This document shows positions 13,520 through 24,825 of a stretch of DNA of 64,000 nucleotides, one piece after another (position 1 is the stretch's first letter; every line of letters starts with the position of its first letter). Location: assembly GCA_947095585.1 (NCBI GenBank), contig OX352764.1:69025536-69089535 (forward strand), read 5' to 3'. The position numbers were made by a program, and so were the translations under genes. The DNA is from Nephrocerus scutellatus (taxonomy: Eukaryota; Arthropoda; Insecta; Diptera; Pipunculidae). Under the pieces are notes generated by a model, which was given only the letters and a program-made list of their open reading frames with translations, had not been told where the DNA came from and did no database searches.

Positions 13520-13959
13520 TACGCTAAAAACACGTTTCTTCTCTTTTTATGTGAAAATTTAAAAAAAAAATGTCTGGGTGTGTGTATGAATATTCTCTCT
13601 AACTGAAGAACGAGAAATCCGAGTTCGAATTGTCTTTGGCTATAATGATTTCTAGAAGAATTGGAAAAACTGGTAAGATTTTTGGGTTTGTACGTCAACG
13701 GGTTCCTGTGATACAAACTGACAATATGTTTTGCTCTAACTCCTCACCGAAATCTTTGATGCAAATTTAAGATAGTAAAGCGGAGCTTCTCAACCCGCCA
13801 TATGGATAGCTTTCATTCAGTCTAAAGACTTAATTAAGATTTATTACAGAAAAACATCTTATTTTATCCGAGCGCTAAACAATTGTTTTAAAATAAGTCT
13901 CATCAAATTAGTCGACAGACAGACAAACACACGCGCGCTGGAAAAAAATGTCTGCTTTG

Positions 13960-14076
13960 ATTATTAGCTCGGGCTCGCAATCATTTGAATAAAATTGGGC
14001 TTTAGGAAGTGGGTTAAAAAACACAAGATTTGGTTCGCCAGCCAGCCAGACAAAGCCAGCCAGCCCCAGTTCGAAT
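13960..14076 (-). mobile_element. HINE-like element fragment
   Basis: The segment TTTGAATAAAATTGGGCTTT, GGAAGTGGGTTAAAAAA and GCCAGCCAGCC(A) is the reverse complement of the conserved 5' part of the family (CCACTTCC, then (TGGC)n). Only this part is present. Confidence 0.65.
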
Positions 14077-14171
14077 AAACATACAGTTCTTAACAGTTGT
14101 ACAGAGGGCAGGGTTCTTTGTCACGATCTTAAAACTTTTTGGTGAACGATTTTATCGCTAAGATTTTTAAT

Positions 14172-14365
14172 TACTATTGAGCTCAGTGGATAAGAGCATT
14201 GCTTCTGACCAAGAGGTTTGTGGTTGGAATCGCAGTAACAGCAAAATTATTTTTCACGGTGTCTCCCGCCTCTCGCGAAAGTCTGATAAACGTCCGAGAG
14301 TAATAACTTGTCACGGAAAGCTTCTCAATTCGTCGTTCGGATCCGGCATTAAATTGTAAGTCCTC
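14172..14365 (+). repeat. tRNA-derived SINE, copy 1
   Basis: An A-box-like GAGCTCAGTGGATAAGAGC (from 14179) and a B-box-like GGTTTGTGGTTGGAATCGC (14214-14232) form a degenerate tRNA-like head. The body (CGTCCGAGAGTAATAACTTG, then TCACGGAAAGCTTCT, then CGGCATTAAATTGT) is shared with 54801-55005. The match on both head and body supports one SINE family with an internal pol III promoter. It is not a functional tRNA, because the acceptor stem does not pair. Confidence 0.7.
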
Positions 14366-15440
14366 TCCATGTGTGCAAAAATATATATGCTCTGCCACGC
14401 CGAATATCATTATTATTTTTATAATTAAAATACATCAATATTTATTTTATTTAATCTTTCTAGCTTTTAATAGACTTTATTTATATTTTGTCCTTGATAA
14501 TGGTCCGAAAGACCGAAATATTGAAAATATTAAAATTATAATTTTTTATTTTTAAATAAAGCTACAAATATTAAATAAACTATTAAAAGACTTTAAATAT
14601 TAAAAATTATCAATATTAATATTTATCTATAAGTCATACATTTTCATAATTTTTTTTTAATTATACGGCTGATAATAGCTTAACACTTTAACGGACATGT
14701 GCGGACGAAATTAAAAAAGTTTAAAAAAGTTAAAAACATTAATTTTCAACTGCCGTTTACATTCACATACATTCTCGAACAATAATATCCTATGTAAAGA
14801 GTTGCAAACATAATATAAAATTGTTTCGCACAGGAAAATTTATGTAAATGGTGGTGTGTGTGCCCACAGGCATTTGAGTTTCAAACAAAGTAACTATAAC
14901 TAGTTATAACGACAACTTGTCGTGTACATATAAAATTCATGTTATAGCATAAAGTTTCAAGCTAGTAAATTTTCACGTTCGGTTTATTAATTATAAATAG
15001 ATTGAACTTTTTATTTTGAAGATTTTTTTTCTCGAAATATATTCATTGCCCCAATGCCCTCAAGAGCATAGAATACTACTATAACACCCTATCCCTGGAT
15101 TTTGAAAATTAAAATAATCCAATTTGTCCATTCTGCTGTTGTTTATTTTCAGTTAAATGGCAAAAGATGGAGATTTGCGCTAAAGAGGCAGAAGGTGGAA
15201 ACGTTTTTAGTTTGCAAATTGTGGTCGATTGGCTTATTGCTCGAGAGCCTTGTCTGAAACAAGGAATTATGCAAATACAATATCGTATCATTTATTCATT
15301 TCGTTTTTTGCGTTTCATGGTGGAAACCCGTAAATTTTTGAAACTTTAAGTCAAATGATGGGATGGATGGTGGCTTAACAAACCATAGAGAAAGAAAATC
15401 AACGCGATGGTCGGTTGTTTTTTGAATTGTAAATGTGCGA
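14366..15440. other. AT-rich DNA, no gene recognised
   Basis: Very AT-rich sequence around 14400-14650, with no supported ORF or repeat. Confidence 0.4.
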
Positions 15441-15945
15441 TGAGAATGGTAACAAGTAAATGTAAAAAAACTACGTTTTTCGGGTACAAACTTTTATGTA
15501 TAGATCGACACACGCCACGCAGTCCTTTTATTTTTAGATTGTATTATTTGGTAATAATCACCAAATTATCTGGTTTTGGGGTAAGTCTTATTTCAAAGTA
15601 TTTTCTTATTTTCACGCATCAAAATTGTCGCTGCTCACAAAATCTGCCCCTTAGGTCGTGCGAAAGGTCGTTAAAAAGGACCTCAAAAAACTAGAAAATG
15701 GTTACCTTTCCAGCCACCATACGCGCTACATGCGAAACGCGACACACGCCACAGGCGGATTATAAAAAAAGCTATTTGGGACTTAGACACTCACAAAATG
15801 TCAGCTCTCTAGTTCGTGTGAAAGGTGGTTTAAAAGGAACTCAAATAAGTCGAAAAAAAAAGTTTACCCATCACACGTGCCACACGCGAAATGCGACACG
15901 CATCACACGCGTAATATAAAAACTGCTCTTTTAATTTGTCATCAT
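15441..15945 (+). repeat. Repeat family D, copy 1 (empty-site copy)
   Basis: It starts near AAATGTAAAAAAACTACG and TTTTTCGGGTACAAAC, then has two tandem ~154-bp units, each with a CG-rich block (ACGCGCTACATGCGAAACGC; CACGTGCCACACGCG) followed by AATATAAAA-like sequence and ACTCACAAAATGTCAGC. The same family surrounds the LINE at 18641. Position ~15541-15570 (TTATTTGGTAATAATCACC) is the uninterrupted version of that LINE's insertion site. Confidence 0.7.
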
Positions 15946-16308
15946 CATTTTGAAGTAGAATTAGTTTTTTAATATCAAATCCGTTCATATTTATCGACTT
16001 AATGCTGTCATTTCTGGGTCGTGAAAACTAATCTGCTACTTTATTGGCTTTACCTGATGTCTGCCTAATGTCGCCTGTGTATTGGGCGATGTTTTCCAAA
16101 TACCTTGCTTAGCGTGGGCTCCTTTTGGTGTGCGAATTAAATGTAAAATACCATTACCGCCAATAAATTTATCAACATCATTGAGCTTATCAGATTCCGT
16201 ATCAAATCACGCAACAATAAGCAAACAAATATTAACAAAAAAGAGCATTACAAACTTTTTTTTCAAAAATTTTAATCAATTATTATTCTCTAAATTTTAA
16301 ATTTCAGA

Positions 16309-16331
16309 GAAGAAGAAGAAGAAGAAGAAGG
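16309..16331 (+). repeat. (GAA)n microsatellite
   Basis: About seven uninterrupted GAA/AGA triplets lie immediately upstream of Jockey-like debris. Confidence 0.9.
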
Positions 16332-17345
16332 GAAACACCTTCCAGCTTGTTTCCCAATTTCCAATGAAGGAAAAGATTAATCACATCTTATCCTTTATAA
16401 AGCAACAAGTCACCAACCAAGATCGTGACTTGATCGTAAGACTGTACGAAATGTTGGACCAAGCTAACCAGATTTATAGATGGGCTGCCTACCTTCGGAA
16501 GATTAATGGAAAGGTGTTGGCGAGGAGTCGGAAAGATTACCGTCCGAACACAGCAGCGTCGAAAAGGATCATTACAGCGATGAAAATAGTAGTCTCATAA
16601 AGGAGCAAGAGCTTCTGTTGCCAAATCCGCGCCAACACCAAATAAAAATGCATAATATAAATCTTATCGACCCTGATCAACACCATCAATAAAGCCATTT
16701 GCCATGCCACCAATGGTCTGCTTTGCTGAACTTACTAAGTTCACGAAGAGAACCAAAATAATTTGCAACACCAGCAAGTCGGTCGTTACGGCCATGCATT
16801 AAGAATAATACCAAAAAATATGGCACTCCCTACAAATTAGATAAATCGAGTTTAACAACATCACCGCAATTGAGGACTGAAAATAACAGCTAGTTTTAAA
16901 GATTATCCATCTCTCTTTTGATGTGAAGGAAGTCAAAGAATCGTTGATTTGAGTCGATCTTCTCACCATTCTGCAAAAATCTCTAGACCTGCCTATTATA
17001 GCAGCTTGGCTAACTTATTTGTAATTTATGTTCATTATAAGTTAGATAAGAATATTTTTATATAATGAGAACTCCATTTATTCTTTAGCCAGGCACATTA
17101 AAGTTAATTTCTAAAACTAATAAACCGGAAATTCTTATCTTTTTAATGGAAACAAATCTCATTGATCGTCAACATCCTGCCAGATCTAAGGAATTATTCC
17201 TGTTTTGGGGATGATAGTGACTCGGATCATCTAGTTATAGAGCTAATAGTGAGGTTGAACCATCGAGTTGTGCAAGAAAACCATACCGCACACTCTCTTA
17301 GGAAAGTCATCAGTAACCAATTCAAAAAGGATGTTTTTTTTTTTT
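16332..17345 (+). pseudogene. Jockey-clade LINE remnant: ORF1 (gag-like) plus tail of endonuclease
   Basis: The 16364-16600 frame encodes a helical, charged 78-residue segment (core NQDRDLIVRLYEMLDQANQI). After a frameshift, acidic codons continue to ~16690. Around 16707-16800 come PPMVCFAELTKFTKRTK and, in another frame, GRYGHALRIIPKNMA, which resemble the PRE_C2HC region of Jockey-type ORF1 proteins. From ~17165 the frame has DDSDSDHLVIEL, like the SDH motif at the end of an APE endonuclease, so a large internal deletion is likely. Many stops and shifts make it non-functional. The family call is by eye: the endonuclease piece is fairly clear, the ORF1 piece less so. Confidence 0.5.
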
Positions 17346-17960
17346 TTATATATATTTAAACTTATTGCCAAGGGAATACTCCCTGAATGACTTGCGCCAC
17401 GGCAATAAGGTGGGCTAAGACCTTTATTATAATTAAGAATTTAATCGGAGAAATGTGATTTACAATATATCACATTTCTCACGTTTGTAGCCGGTTTCAA
17501 TTTTATTTTCTCAGAAATCTCCCTGATTCATTGAAAAAAGCAATACGGAAAAAACGTTCACGAAACTAAAACGACGCGAGTCCAAATGCTTTAATGAATG
17601 GATCATGGTCAAGGAAAAACTACAAAAAACCTTGACCAAGAAAATATTACAAAAAAAAATATCACATACGTGAGCCTTCAAAATTCTTGGACTTCTTTCT
17701 TGAATGCCCACAACTCGACAGTTAATTGTACCGGATTCGTTTTGAGTACCAGGCCTAACAAACGAAAAAGGCACGTACAACTATCGAGCCGATAAGCTCC
17801 AGCGCCAAACATTACATCAAGGATGAAAAATCTTGACTCAAATTGAGTTCTTTATGATTCTCTGCGGTTCCTGGTAGCTTCCTCCAATTCAGGCCTTTCA
17901 TAATGATTTGAAATTTGATTCTATTCTTTTAAATTTTTATGATTTAAAAAGAAATAATTA
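17336..17960 (+). repeat. Unknown coding-like repeat C, copy 1
   Basis: After a poly(T)/TATATA run, the sequence TTTAAACTTATTGCCAAGGG begins a region homologous to 53405-54030. Shared blocks include CCCTGATTCATTGAAAAAAG, AAACGACGCGAGTCCAAATG, GGATCATGGTCA and CTTCAAAATTCTTGG. In the second copy these sit in a 109-residue lysine/arginine-rich frame (KKRDLQYT...KRRESKCLNQW). Here the frame is shifted. I do not recognise the protein. A perfect 12-bp stem (GAGAAATGTGAT / ATCACATTTCTC) lies at ~17450-17481 in this copy only. Confidence 0.55.
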
Positions 17961-18009
17961 AAAAAATTTAAAATTTAATTCTGAAAAACGACCGACTACT
18001 ACGCCGTGA

Positions 18010-18229
18010 TACATCGGTCTTGATGTGTTGACATATTGCAAGAGAAAGACCGTGTAAATTGATCAGCTGTCAAACGGCATTTGCGCACGTAGCGCCAACT
18101 ATTGGAATCTATTGGAATTGAAATGAAATACCGACTTTTGTTGGACAGATCGCGAATCAACACAAAAGGAAAAACAAATTTAATTTTATTTATTTTATTT
18201 TTGTTGTAGCTGGTAATTGATGATGCCAT
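18010..18229 (-). mobile_element. Helitron-like remnant, non-coding part
   Basis: On the minus strand, GATTCGCGATCTGTCCAAC, TTCCAATAGATTCCAATAG and TTGGCGCTACGTGCGCAAA match 39998-40095, which lies immediately upstream of the Pif1-type helicase fragment there. This is therefore probably a second piece of the same rolling-circle element. The 76-aa open frame on it has no motif. Confidence 0.5.
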
Positions 18230-18544
18230 CAGAATTTTCTAAACCGCCATGAATACAAACATCGATTGCAAGTTCCCAATAACAGTGATCACATCCAATA
18301 TCTGCATGTGCATATACAGACAATAATACTCTCAGGCAATAGCTGAAGAAACGCCTTCAGAGAACATTCAACAAGACACTAAACACACTTGAAAAAGAAT
18401 AGAAGTCTATACATTCGCAACTCCATTATACAGTTAACATTGTTATGGAGGGAGGTGCCACTTATAGGGACTTCACGACACGCTCGCAGTTACCCGGCTG
18501 AACTCGTCGAATGAGTGGTCCTTGTAACCTAACAGTGACACCTC

Positions 18545-18640
18545 TTCATTTAACAGCAAGTAAATCTAAAAAACTTTATTTTTCGGGTACAAACTTTTGT
18601 GTATAGATCGACAGACGCCACACAGTCCTTTATTATTTGG
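18545..18640 (+). repeat. Repeat family D, copy 2, left part
   Basis: AAACTTTATTTTTCGGGTAC and ACAGTCCTTTATTATTTGG match 15465-15555. The copy is interrupted at 18640 by the LINE and resumes at ~21626. Confidence 0.75.
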
Positions 18641-19800
18641 ATGGCGGTCAGCCATCAGCAGAAATAGGGGAAATAACACAGAATGTTCTAGAATTGCAGG
18701 TGGCCGTAGCTATCTCTGACTCTGGTGGAAGGGTGGAAGTGCGATCAAACCTCCACGTGGTGGCCGCTAGTAATTTTCCTTCGTACGCTCACTGTATAGA
18801 GCTCGAGCAGCAGTTAGCCGATACCCTGTCTAAATATAATGCTGACTTAACAGCAATTTAGGAGATGCGGTGGACAGGGAATAGTGTCTTACAAAAATCA
18901 GAATATGACATATATTTCAGCTGTCATGAAAGACATCATGTGCTCGGGGTGGGGTTTCTAGTCAGCAAAAGAAGAAAACCCACCGCTATCGGCTTTAATG
19001 CAGTAAATGAACGGCTATGCACCCTTCGCGTGCGGGGCAAATTTAAAAACATAAGCCTCATAAACGCTCACGCACCTACAGCGGATTCCCCAGATGATGA
19101 AAAAGAAGAATTCTTTGAATCAGTCGAACGGGAACTCCATGCCTGCCCTCAGTATGATGTAAAAATCATTCTTGGGGATATGAATGCTAAAATAGGTAAG
19201 GAGCCAGTATTCAGGCAGTACATTGGCACACATAGCTTACACGAGAACACTAATGACAATGGACAACGAGTCATAGAGATGGCAGCAAGCAATAATTTGG
19301 TCGTTGCGAGTACAAGGTTTGCGCGTAAAAATATCCACAAAGCCACCTGGGTATCCCCCGATGGAGCCACTAGCAATCAGATAGACCACGTGTTGATAGA
19401 CCGCCGCCACAACCCGAACCTGATGACTGTACGTACGTACCGAGGTGCCAACGTCGACTCGGACCACTATTGTGTTGGTATGGTGCTCCAAGCGCGGATT
19501 GCATCATCACGAAAGACTGCATCCACGAATAAGATTCGAGTCAACACGGCTGCCCTTCGCAATGAAGAGACCAGAAATAACTACGGTACTACGGCGATAG
19601 GACTCGCCCTAAATGCAGGGAGAGTAAGTCATGGGGCTTAGATACCGGGCGTAGAAGAGAAGTGGACACGCCTTAAGAATACTGTCATTAGTACTGCTGA
19701 CTCTATCTTAGGCAGGAGTCGTAGAGATCGGAACGACTGGTTCGATGACGAATGTAAGCTAGCGATTGAACGTAAAAATGTTGCGTACCGAGCAATGCAA
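18641..19800 (+). pseudogene. APE-type endonuclease domain of family A LINE, copy 2
   Basis: The domain nicks target DNA to prime reverse transcription. The long frame 18865-19641 (258 aa) contains LGDMNAKIG near 19175, the conserved W-S-DG segment and SNQIDHVLIDRR near 19375, and SDHY near 19460, typical of exonuclease-endonuclease-phosphatase folds. An in-frame TAG at 18859-18861 precedes EMRWTG; copy 3 has a lysine codon there and related elements usually have Q. The N-terminal WNVR motif kept in copy 3 has been lost by a deletion near 18780. A further TAG ends the frame at 19641, after which an otherwise plausible frame (DRNDWFDDECKLAIERKN) runs to a frameshift at ~19800. Confidence 0.85.
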
Positions 19801-19802
19801 GA

Positions 19803-21500
19803 ATGCGGGCACGCGAAGATGAATATAAAGAGCTCAGAAGATATGACAAAACAGTTCCCCGTCGAAAGAAAGCAGCCTGGGAGAAGAATCTTGTCCGTGA
19901 ACTGGAACAGTACAGAGAGCAAGGAACGCACCAGGCCCGGAATTTCTACCAAAGAGTCCGCGGTATGACGCAATATACACCGCGTTGCAAATACTGCAAG
20001 GACAAAGAGGGTAATCTGATCGCCGATCTTAAAGGCATCTTAGAGCGATGGGAAGAGCACTTTAATGAGTTGCTAAATGGCCAGCTAACTGAGGAATTGG
20101 ACGCTCCACCAATAACCAAAGATCATACTATGCTGCCGCCACCAAGCATAGACGAAGTTAGCAGAGCGATAAATCGGCTCAAAAATAATAAGGCCCCGGT
20201 ATCTGATGGGATCGCATCGGAACTGATAAAAATAGGAGGCCCCACATAACACCAAGCAATTTATGAAATAATAGTGCAAGTACGGGAAGAAAAAGCTATG
20301 CCAGAAGACTGGCGAAGAGGCATCCTGGGCCCCATACATAAGAAGGGAGATATCACAAAAAATGCAGCAATTATCGTGGTATAACGTTGTTGAGTACCGC
20401 GTATAAGATTTCCTCCTCTATCCTTCAAGACAGGGTAGCCCCATACGCTAAAATCATCATTGGTCCATACCAGTGTGGCTTCATCCCAGGCAAATCAACA
20501 ACTGATCAGATTTACACCCTAAGGCAGGTGATGGAAAAATGTCTAGAGTTTAAAAACTCACTACACTACAGAGTAGAACTTTTTAAAGCCATGAAAGAAT
20601 TCGACATCCCAAATAAACTGACACGACTATGTAGGTTGACTATGACCAATGTTATAAGCCAAGTAAAAATATCCGGATCACTATTAAGCCCATTCAACAT
20701 CTATAACGGGCTCCGACAAGGGGATGGACTGGCCTGTGTCATCTTCAACTTGGCGTTGAAGAAAGTAATCCGAGACTCTGACGTAACGGCGAAAGGAACA
20801 ATCCTCTATAAGTCCATTCAGATACTGGCTTACGCAGACGATATTGACATCGTTGGTAGAAACCGAAAAGCTGTACAGGAAGCTTTCATCCAGATAGAGC
20901 AGGCGGTACGAAATCTGGGGCTGCACAAAAATGAGAGCAAAACAAAGTACATGGTGGCCACGTCTGCGAGTAGAAGATCCAACATTGGTTCCTCAATTCA
21001 ATTAGTGTAGCGTGAATTTGAATTAGTGCAATCCTTTAACTATATCGGGTCAACTATAGCAGCCGATAACAGCATGGAACCAGAAATACGCGCACGGTTG
21101 CTTAAAACCAACCAAGCCTACTATGTCTGTCAAAACTCTTCAAATCCAGGAACTTAACCATTACATCCAAGCTGCTGCTATATAAGACAATGGTCATTGC
21201 ACATATGGTTCTGAGACTTGGGTGCTTAGCAAAAAGCATTCTGACCTCTTAGCCGCGTTCGAGAGAAAAGTCTTACGGAGAATTGTTGGCCCCGTATGTG
21301 AGGAAGGACGATTCCGGAGACTCTATAATGATGAGATCTACGAGCGTTACCGCGATGTCGACATGGTGAAGAAATTTAAGTTCGGCAGGCTCCGGTGGGC
21401 AGGACACCTAGCTCGCATGAGCGAAGAAGATCCTGCTCGGAAAGTCCTTTGCGGTAGGAATTATGGAACACGACAGCGAGGCCGGCCAAACCTACGCTGA
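19803..21500 (+). pseudogene. Reverse transcriptase of family A LINE, copy 2
   Basis: Three frames cover the domain. 19803-20249 holds the linker and PPSIDEVSRAINRLKNNKA. ~20362-21010 holds CSNYRGITLLS, QCGFIPGKSTTDQI, GLRQGDGL and the catalytic YADD near 20835. 21222-21500 holds the C-terminal KVLRRIVGP and RLRWAGHLARM block. Motif A, with the first catalytic aspartate (FIDFKAAYD in copy 3), is missing: SLHY is joined directly to RVELFKAMKEF near 20575, an apparently in-frame loss of about 14 codons. With that deletion, frameshifts and stops, the enzyme cannot work. Confidence 0.9.
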
Positions 21501-21625
21501 AAGGATGGCATAGACCAGGACGCCCAGAGTTTAGGAATGACATCGGCTCGAAATCGGTACCGGTGGAGAGACTTTTTACGGGAGGCCAGGACCGGACAAC
21601 GGTTATAGAGCCATATATGATGATG

Positions 21626-21945
21626 AATAATCACCAAAATCTGTTTTTGAGGTGACCGAAAATGACCTCAAAATGAGAAAATGGCGGCATTTCCAACCAT
21701 TACACGCGCCACATGCTAAACTTGACACGTATCAGACGCGGAATATAAAAAATGCTATTTGGGACCAAGGCACTCACAAAATTTCAGATGTCGTGCTGAA
21801 GGTGGGTAAAAAGGACCTCAAAAAAGTCGAAAAAAAATTGTCCACCCATCACACGTGCCACACGCGAATCGCGACACATGTAACACGCGGAATATAAAAA
21901 AGTTATAATTCGGACTTAGTCATTCACAAAATTTCAGCACAAACT
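21626..21945 (+). repeat. Repeat family D, copy 2, right part
   Basis: It continues from AATAATCACC with two tandem ~149-bp units (ACACGCGCCACATGC; ACACGTGCCACACGCG), each followed by GCGGAATATAAAA and ACTCACAAAATTTCAG. It is homologous to 15560-15945. Confidence 0.75.
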
Positions 21946-21989
21946 AGAAATGTTCATGCTATGTTTACTACTTACAAGACGACTGTCCG

Positions 21990-22560
21990 CTAATAACGTC
22001 TTTTGGATCAGACCAAGGGTTATATATTCTGCTGCCAGAACCGCAGGGACCAGAGTCGTTACTGGTCGATGGAGCTGGTCGTGGACCCTGCTTTTTAGAT
22101 TTTGTTCCAGAACCGCTGTGATCAGCATGTCAGATGACTGATTATTGAGAAGGCTGTTCTCACAGCATGCTTAGCGGAGATTTTTCGGAACAGCTTTTTG
22201 CTTCGCACTAAGCGGAAGGGACAGCGTTGACAAAAGCAAAAGCAAAGTCACTCTCTTTATTCATTTCCCATGCGTAGAGCATGTTTAAGTCGCCTTCTCT
22301 TTTGCCAGTTCAACTCAATGATTCCGTCTCGGTGTTGCTGGATCAATAGTCCATCTTCTTTCCTTCCCAAAAGAAGAGCATCCGGATTTCTTCGAGATGA
22401 CGCTACATGCATCAACGATTGTGGATGCGTCAGAATCAGAAGTGGCTCATTCCATGTCCCCATTTCTGACACCCTCGCGCGTTTCAGATGGTGCCCGTAT
22501 GGCAAAGCCGTCTGAACTCTGGGTAGAGTTCATATTGGATTGGACTAGTATGTTGTAGAT
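21990..22560 (-). pseudogene. LOA-clade LINE ORF1 fragment
   Basis: The minus-strand frame 22257-22505 has IQQHRDGIIELNWQKRRRLK, parallel to IQQQAYVKLTSREKRRFKHA in ORF1 of the LOA element at 27801-33127. Downstream (toward 22000) is a serine/proline/glycine-rich stretch resembling the end of that ORF1. The order suggests an internally deleted, older copy. There is no endonuclease or RT nearby. Confidence 0.6.
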
Positions 22561-22589
22561 AATTTTTATTTTATGTGTATACTAAAACA

Positions 22590-23020
22590 GTGCTCAAAGT
22601 GTCCTCCTTAGTTTTGTATGCATGCCCGTTTATGGAATTCACTCTGAATACTTATTGATGCCAACTGCTGCCTCACTTTTGATGACGCTTCGAGAATACG
22701 CTCTTCTAATTCACTTAGAGTTGCTATTTCGGTTGAATAAACAAGTTTTTTCATTCTTCTCCATTCAAAAAAATCCTATACTGTAAGGTCAGGAGATCTT
22801 GCAGGCCAGTGAACTAGTTAATTTCTAATATCCAACGATTACCTTACTCTTCATTTAGCCAATTCTTAAACTCTCGACCATAGTGGGTTGGAGCACCATC
22901 CTGTTGGAAATATGATGAATTTAGTTGAATCAGTTGAATGTCCATTAATAGTTCTGGTAAATCATTTCACAAAAACTCCAGATAGTTTGTACAATACCGT
23001 GTTGTGAATTATATAATTTC
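22590..23020 (-). pseudogene. Tc1/mariner-superfamily DDE transposase fragment (C-terminal)
   Basis: On the minus strand I read YFQQDGAPTHYGREFKNWLN near 22900, then (with a shift) GNRWI, ARSPDLTV and DFFEWRRMKKLVYSTEI near 22770, ending GGHFEH near 22585. QQDGAP carries the second catalytic Asp, and the SPDL..DFF block the third, of an IS630/Tc1-type DDE transposase. Stops and a frameshift are present, and the N-terminal half and terminal inverted repeats were not found. Confidence 0.7.
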
Positions 23021-24310
23021 ATCAACTTATTAAACCAATTGTAATCGGTTGGAGAGACAAATATGATTTCTATTTCAATTATTGTACCTAAGATACTTGA
23101 ATAGCAAATTAAATAATGATAATACCACTTTCACGATTATATGCCAAACATGAGAAAACTCCCAATCATAATATATAATTCTACATAAATTACTGATGCT
23201 GGTTTGTCAAAATTATGTCAAATACAAAAGAGACAACATCTCCACCTACGAATTCGCATTATCTGATTGTCGCGCGCGATAATTACAATTTAATTGATAT
23301 GCATTGCATGCAATGCACTGATTACCGGACAACTCTACAACCGACATAGATATTTCGTCCGTGGTCCATTTTCAATTCATTGCATTCGCGATGAAATCAC
23401 ATCGCTACGACACATTAATTTCACCCAGATTTCACCGGTTTGGCATGAATTTGTCATCAGCCACCACATGTATGTTGTGAAGGTATGAATGGTTGTATTA
23501 GCCAGATAGACTAAATGATGATCCGATTTCAATTTTAATGTACATCAACCACAACTTACTCCTTTTGTGGTATTTTTTCACTATCTTATGGTAAACCATA
23601 AAACTTTGTGTCCAACAGATAATTACCATCACGAAAACAGTTACAAAATTTGTTTTCGCTCCCGATCCATTTCAATCACAATATAAAAAAAAGCTGAACA
23701 TGCTGAAGTTTATTTAATTAACGAGCGGTTTTAAAATTTCTACATCCAGCTCATCAAATTTTATTAATTAAGATAACCTCGCAAAACTTTGAGATATCGA
23801 GATGAAATAAAAAGGAGATTAAAAGTGAAAATACCTCCTGAAAGCTTCCCATCATAATCTATTCAGCCGGTTTCAAGCATTTTTAAGCTAGAATAGCATA
23901 TTCCTCTTAGATATTGATATTAATTTTGAAATCACAGACACAGACAATTTTATTTATTAGTATATAGATTAACAGTTTAAATTTTGACATATTTTTGTTA
24001 GCATAGTTCCTTAAAATTTTCAGATATTTTCAACTTGCAATGGATTATTTTAATAGTTCCCTTTAATTTTACATATTTCGCAATGGAGAGCAAACAATTT
24101 TTAATTTCGGGAAATATGGACACCTCAATCTTAATTACAGTGCACTGAAAATGGAGTTACAAATTTATCTAAGTATTTAATGTTTGAATTATGTTTTCTT
24201 TAATATTTTTTTAAGTTCCGTATCTTTTTATTTTAGTAGCAACAATTCTTCTTCAATAAGTTCAATTCTGCAATGTTAAAATTGCACTTTTACTATATCT
24301 ACATTTGTTC
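23021..24310. other. AT-rich DNA, no gene recognised
   Basis: No motif, repeat or convincing ORF was seen. Confidence 0.45.
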
Positions 24311-24697
24311 TTGTATATTCTCTTATTGGAGATACACATGTAGGCAGTTTGAATAAAATTGGGTTAATTTTTAAAAGTCCTTCGGTCCTGGGGCCCGATC
24401 ACTTCCAAATTTTTACAAAAAGTGTTGTCCATCGGAGATACACATGCGTATAAAATTTGAAGAAAAGCGTGTAAATTTTGTAAAATATTTGAAGGGGAGC
24501 TACATAACTGTATGACCCCGAGGCTTAAGGGGATCCAAATTTTAATAGAAAGTGTTGTCATCGGAGGCACACATGTGTGCAAAGTTTAAATAAAATCGGG
24601 CTTTAGGAAGTGAGTTAAAATTTATCACAATATTTGGTCCGCTAGCCAGCCACAAACACATGGGCACGCGAAGTTAATATAGAGATTTTAAAACGAT
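24311..24697 (-). mobile_element. HINE-like element, copy 5
   Basis: It starts TATATTCTCTTATTGGAGAT and has three units with TGGGGCCCGATCACTTCC and GGAGATACACATG. It then has AGTGAGTTAAAATTTATC and GCTAGCCAGCC and ends GAAGTTAATATAGAGATTTT. It is short but spans both ends. Confidence 0.7.
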
Positions 24698-24825
24698 AGA
24701 CCAAAAATAACTTACACTAAAAAATAACTGTACACACTCAGTTAGTTTGTTGGAAACTGTATTCATAAATATGTATGTGTTAAAATAAAAGTGTATCTTA
24801 AACTACATAATCAGATGACACGCAT

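Larger units (their letters stand above)
18641..21625 (+). mobile_element. Non-LTR retrotransposon family A, copy 2 (full span, ~3.0 kb)
   Basis: This APE-type LINE has an endonuclease then a reverse transcriptase in one decayed frame, and a short ATGATGATGA-type 3' end rather than a long poly(A). The boundaries are set by the D repeat it interrupts: TTATTTGG on the left and AATAATCACC on the right, continuous in the paralogous copy at ~15555. The start ATGGCGGTCAGCC matches the 5' end of copy 3. RTE-like placement is inferred from the compact single ORF, the CFDP2-type endonuclease and the short tail. Confidence 0.85.

Noticed and set aside
14177..14232. Possible tRNA gene from A and B boxes
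   Set aside because: Arms do not fold into a tRNA and the flanking body matches another SINE copy.
18865..19641. Host gene resembling craniofacial development protein 2
   Set aside because: Proteins so annotated share this LINE-type endonuclease domain; here it is followed by RT and flanked by an interrupted repeat, so it is a retrotransposon remnant.
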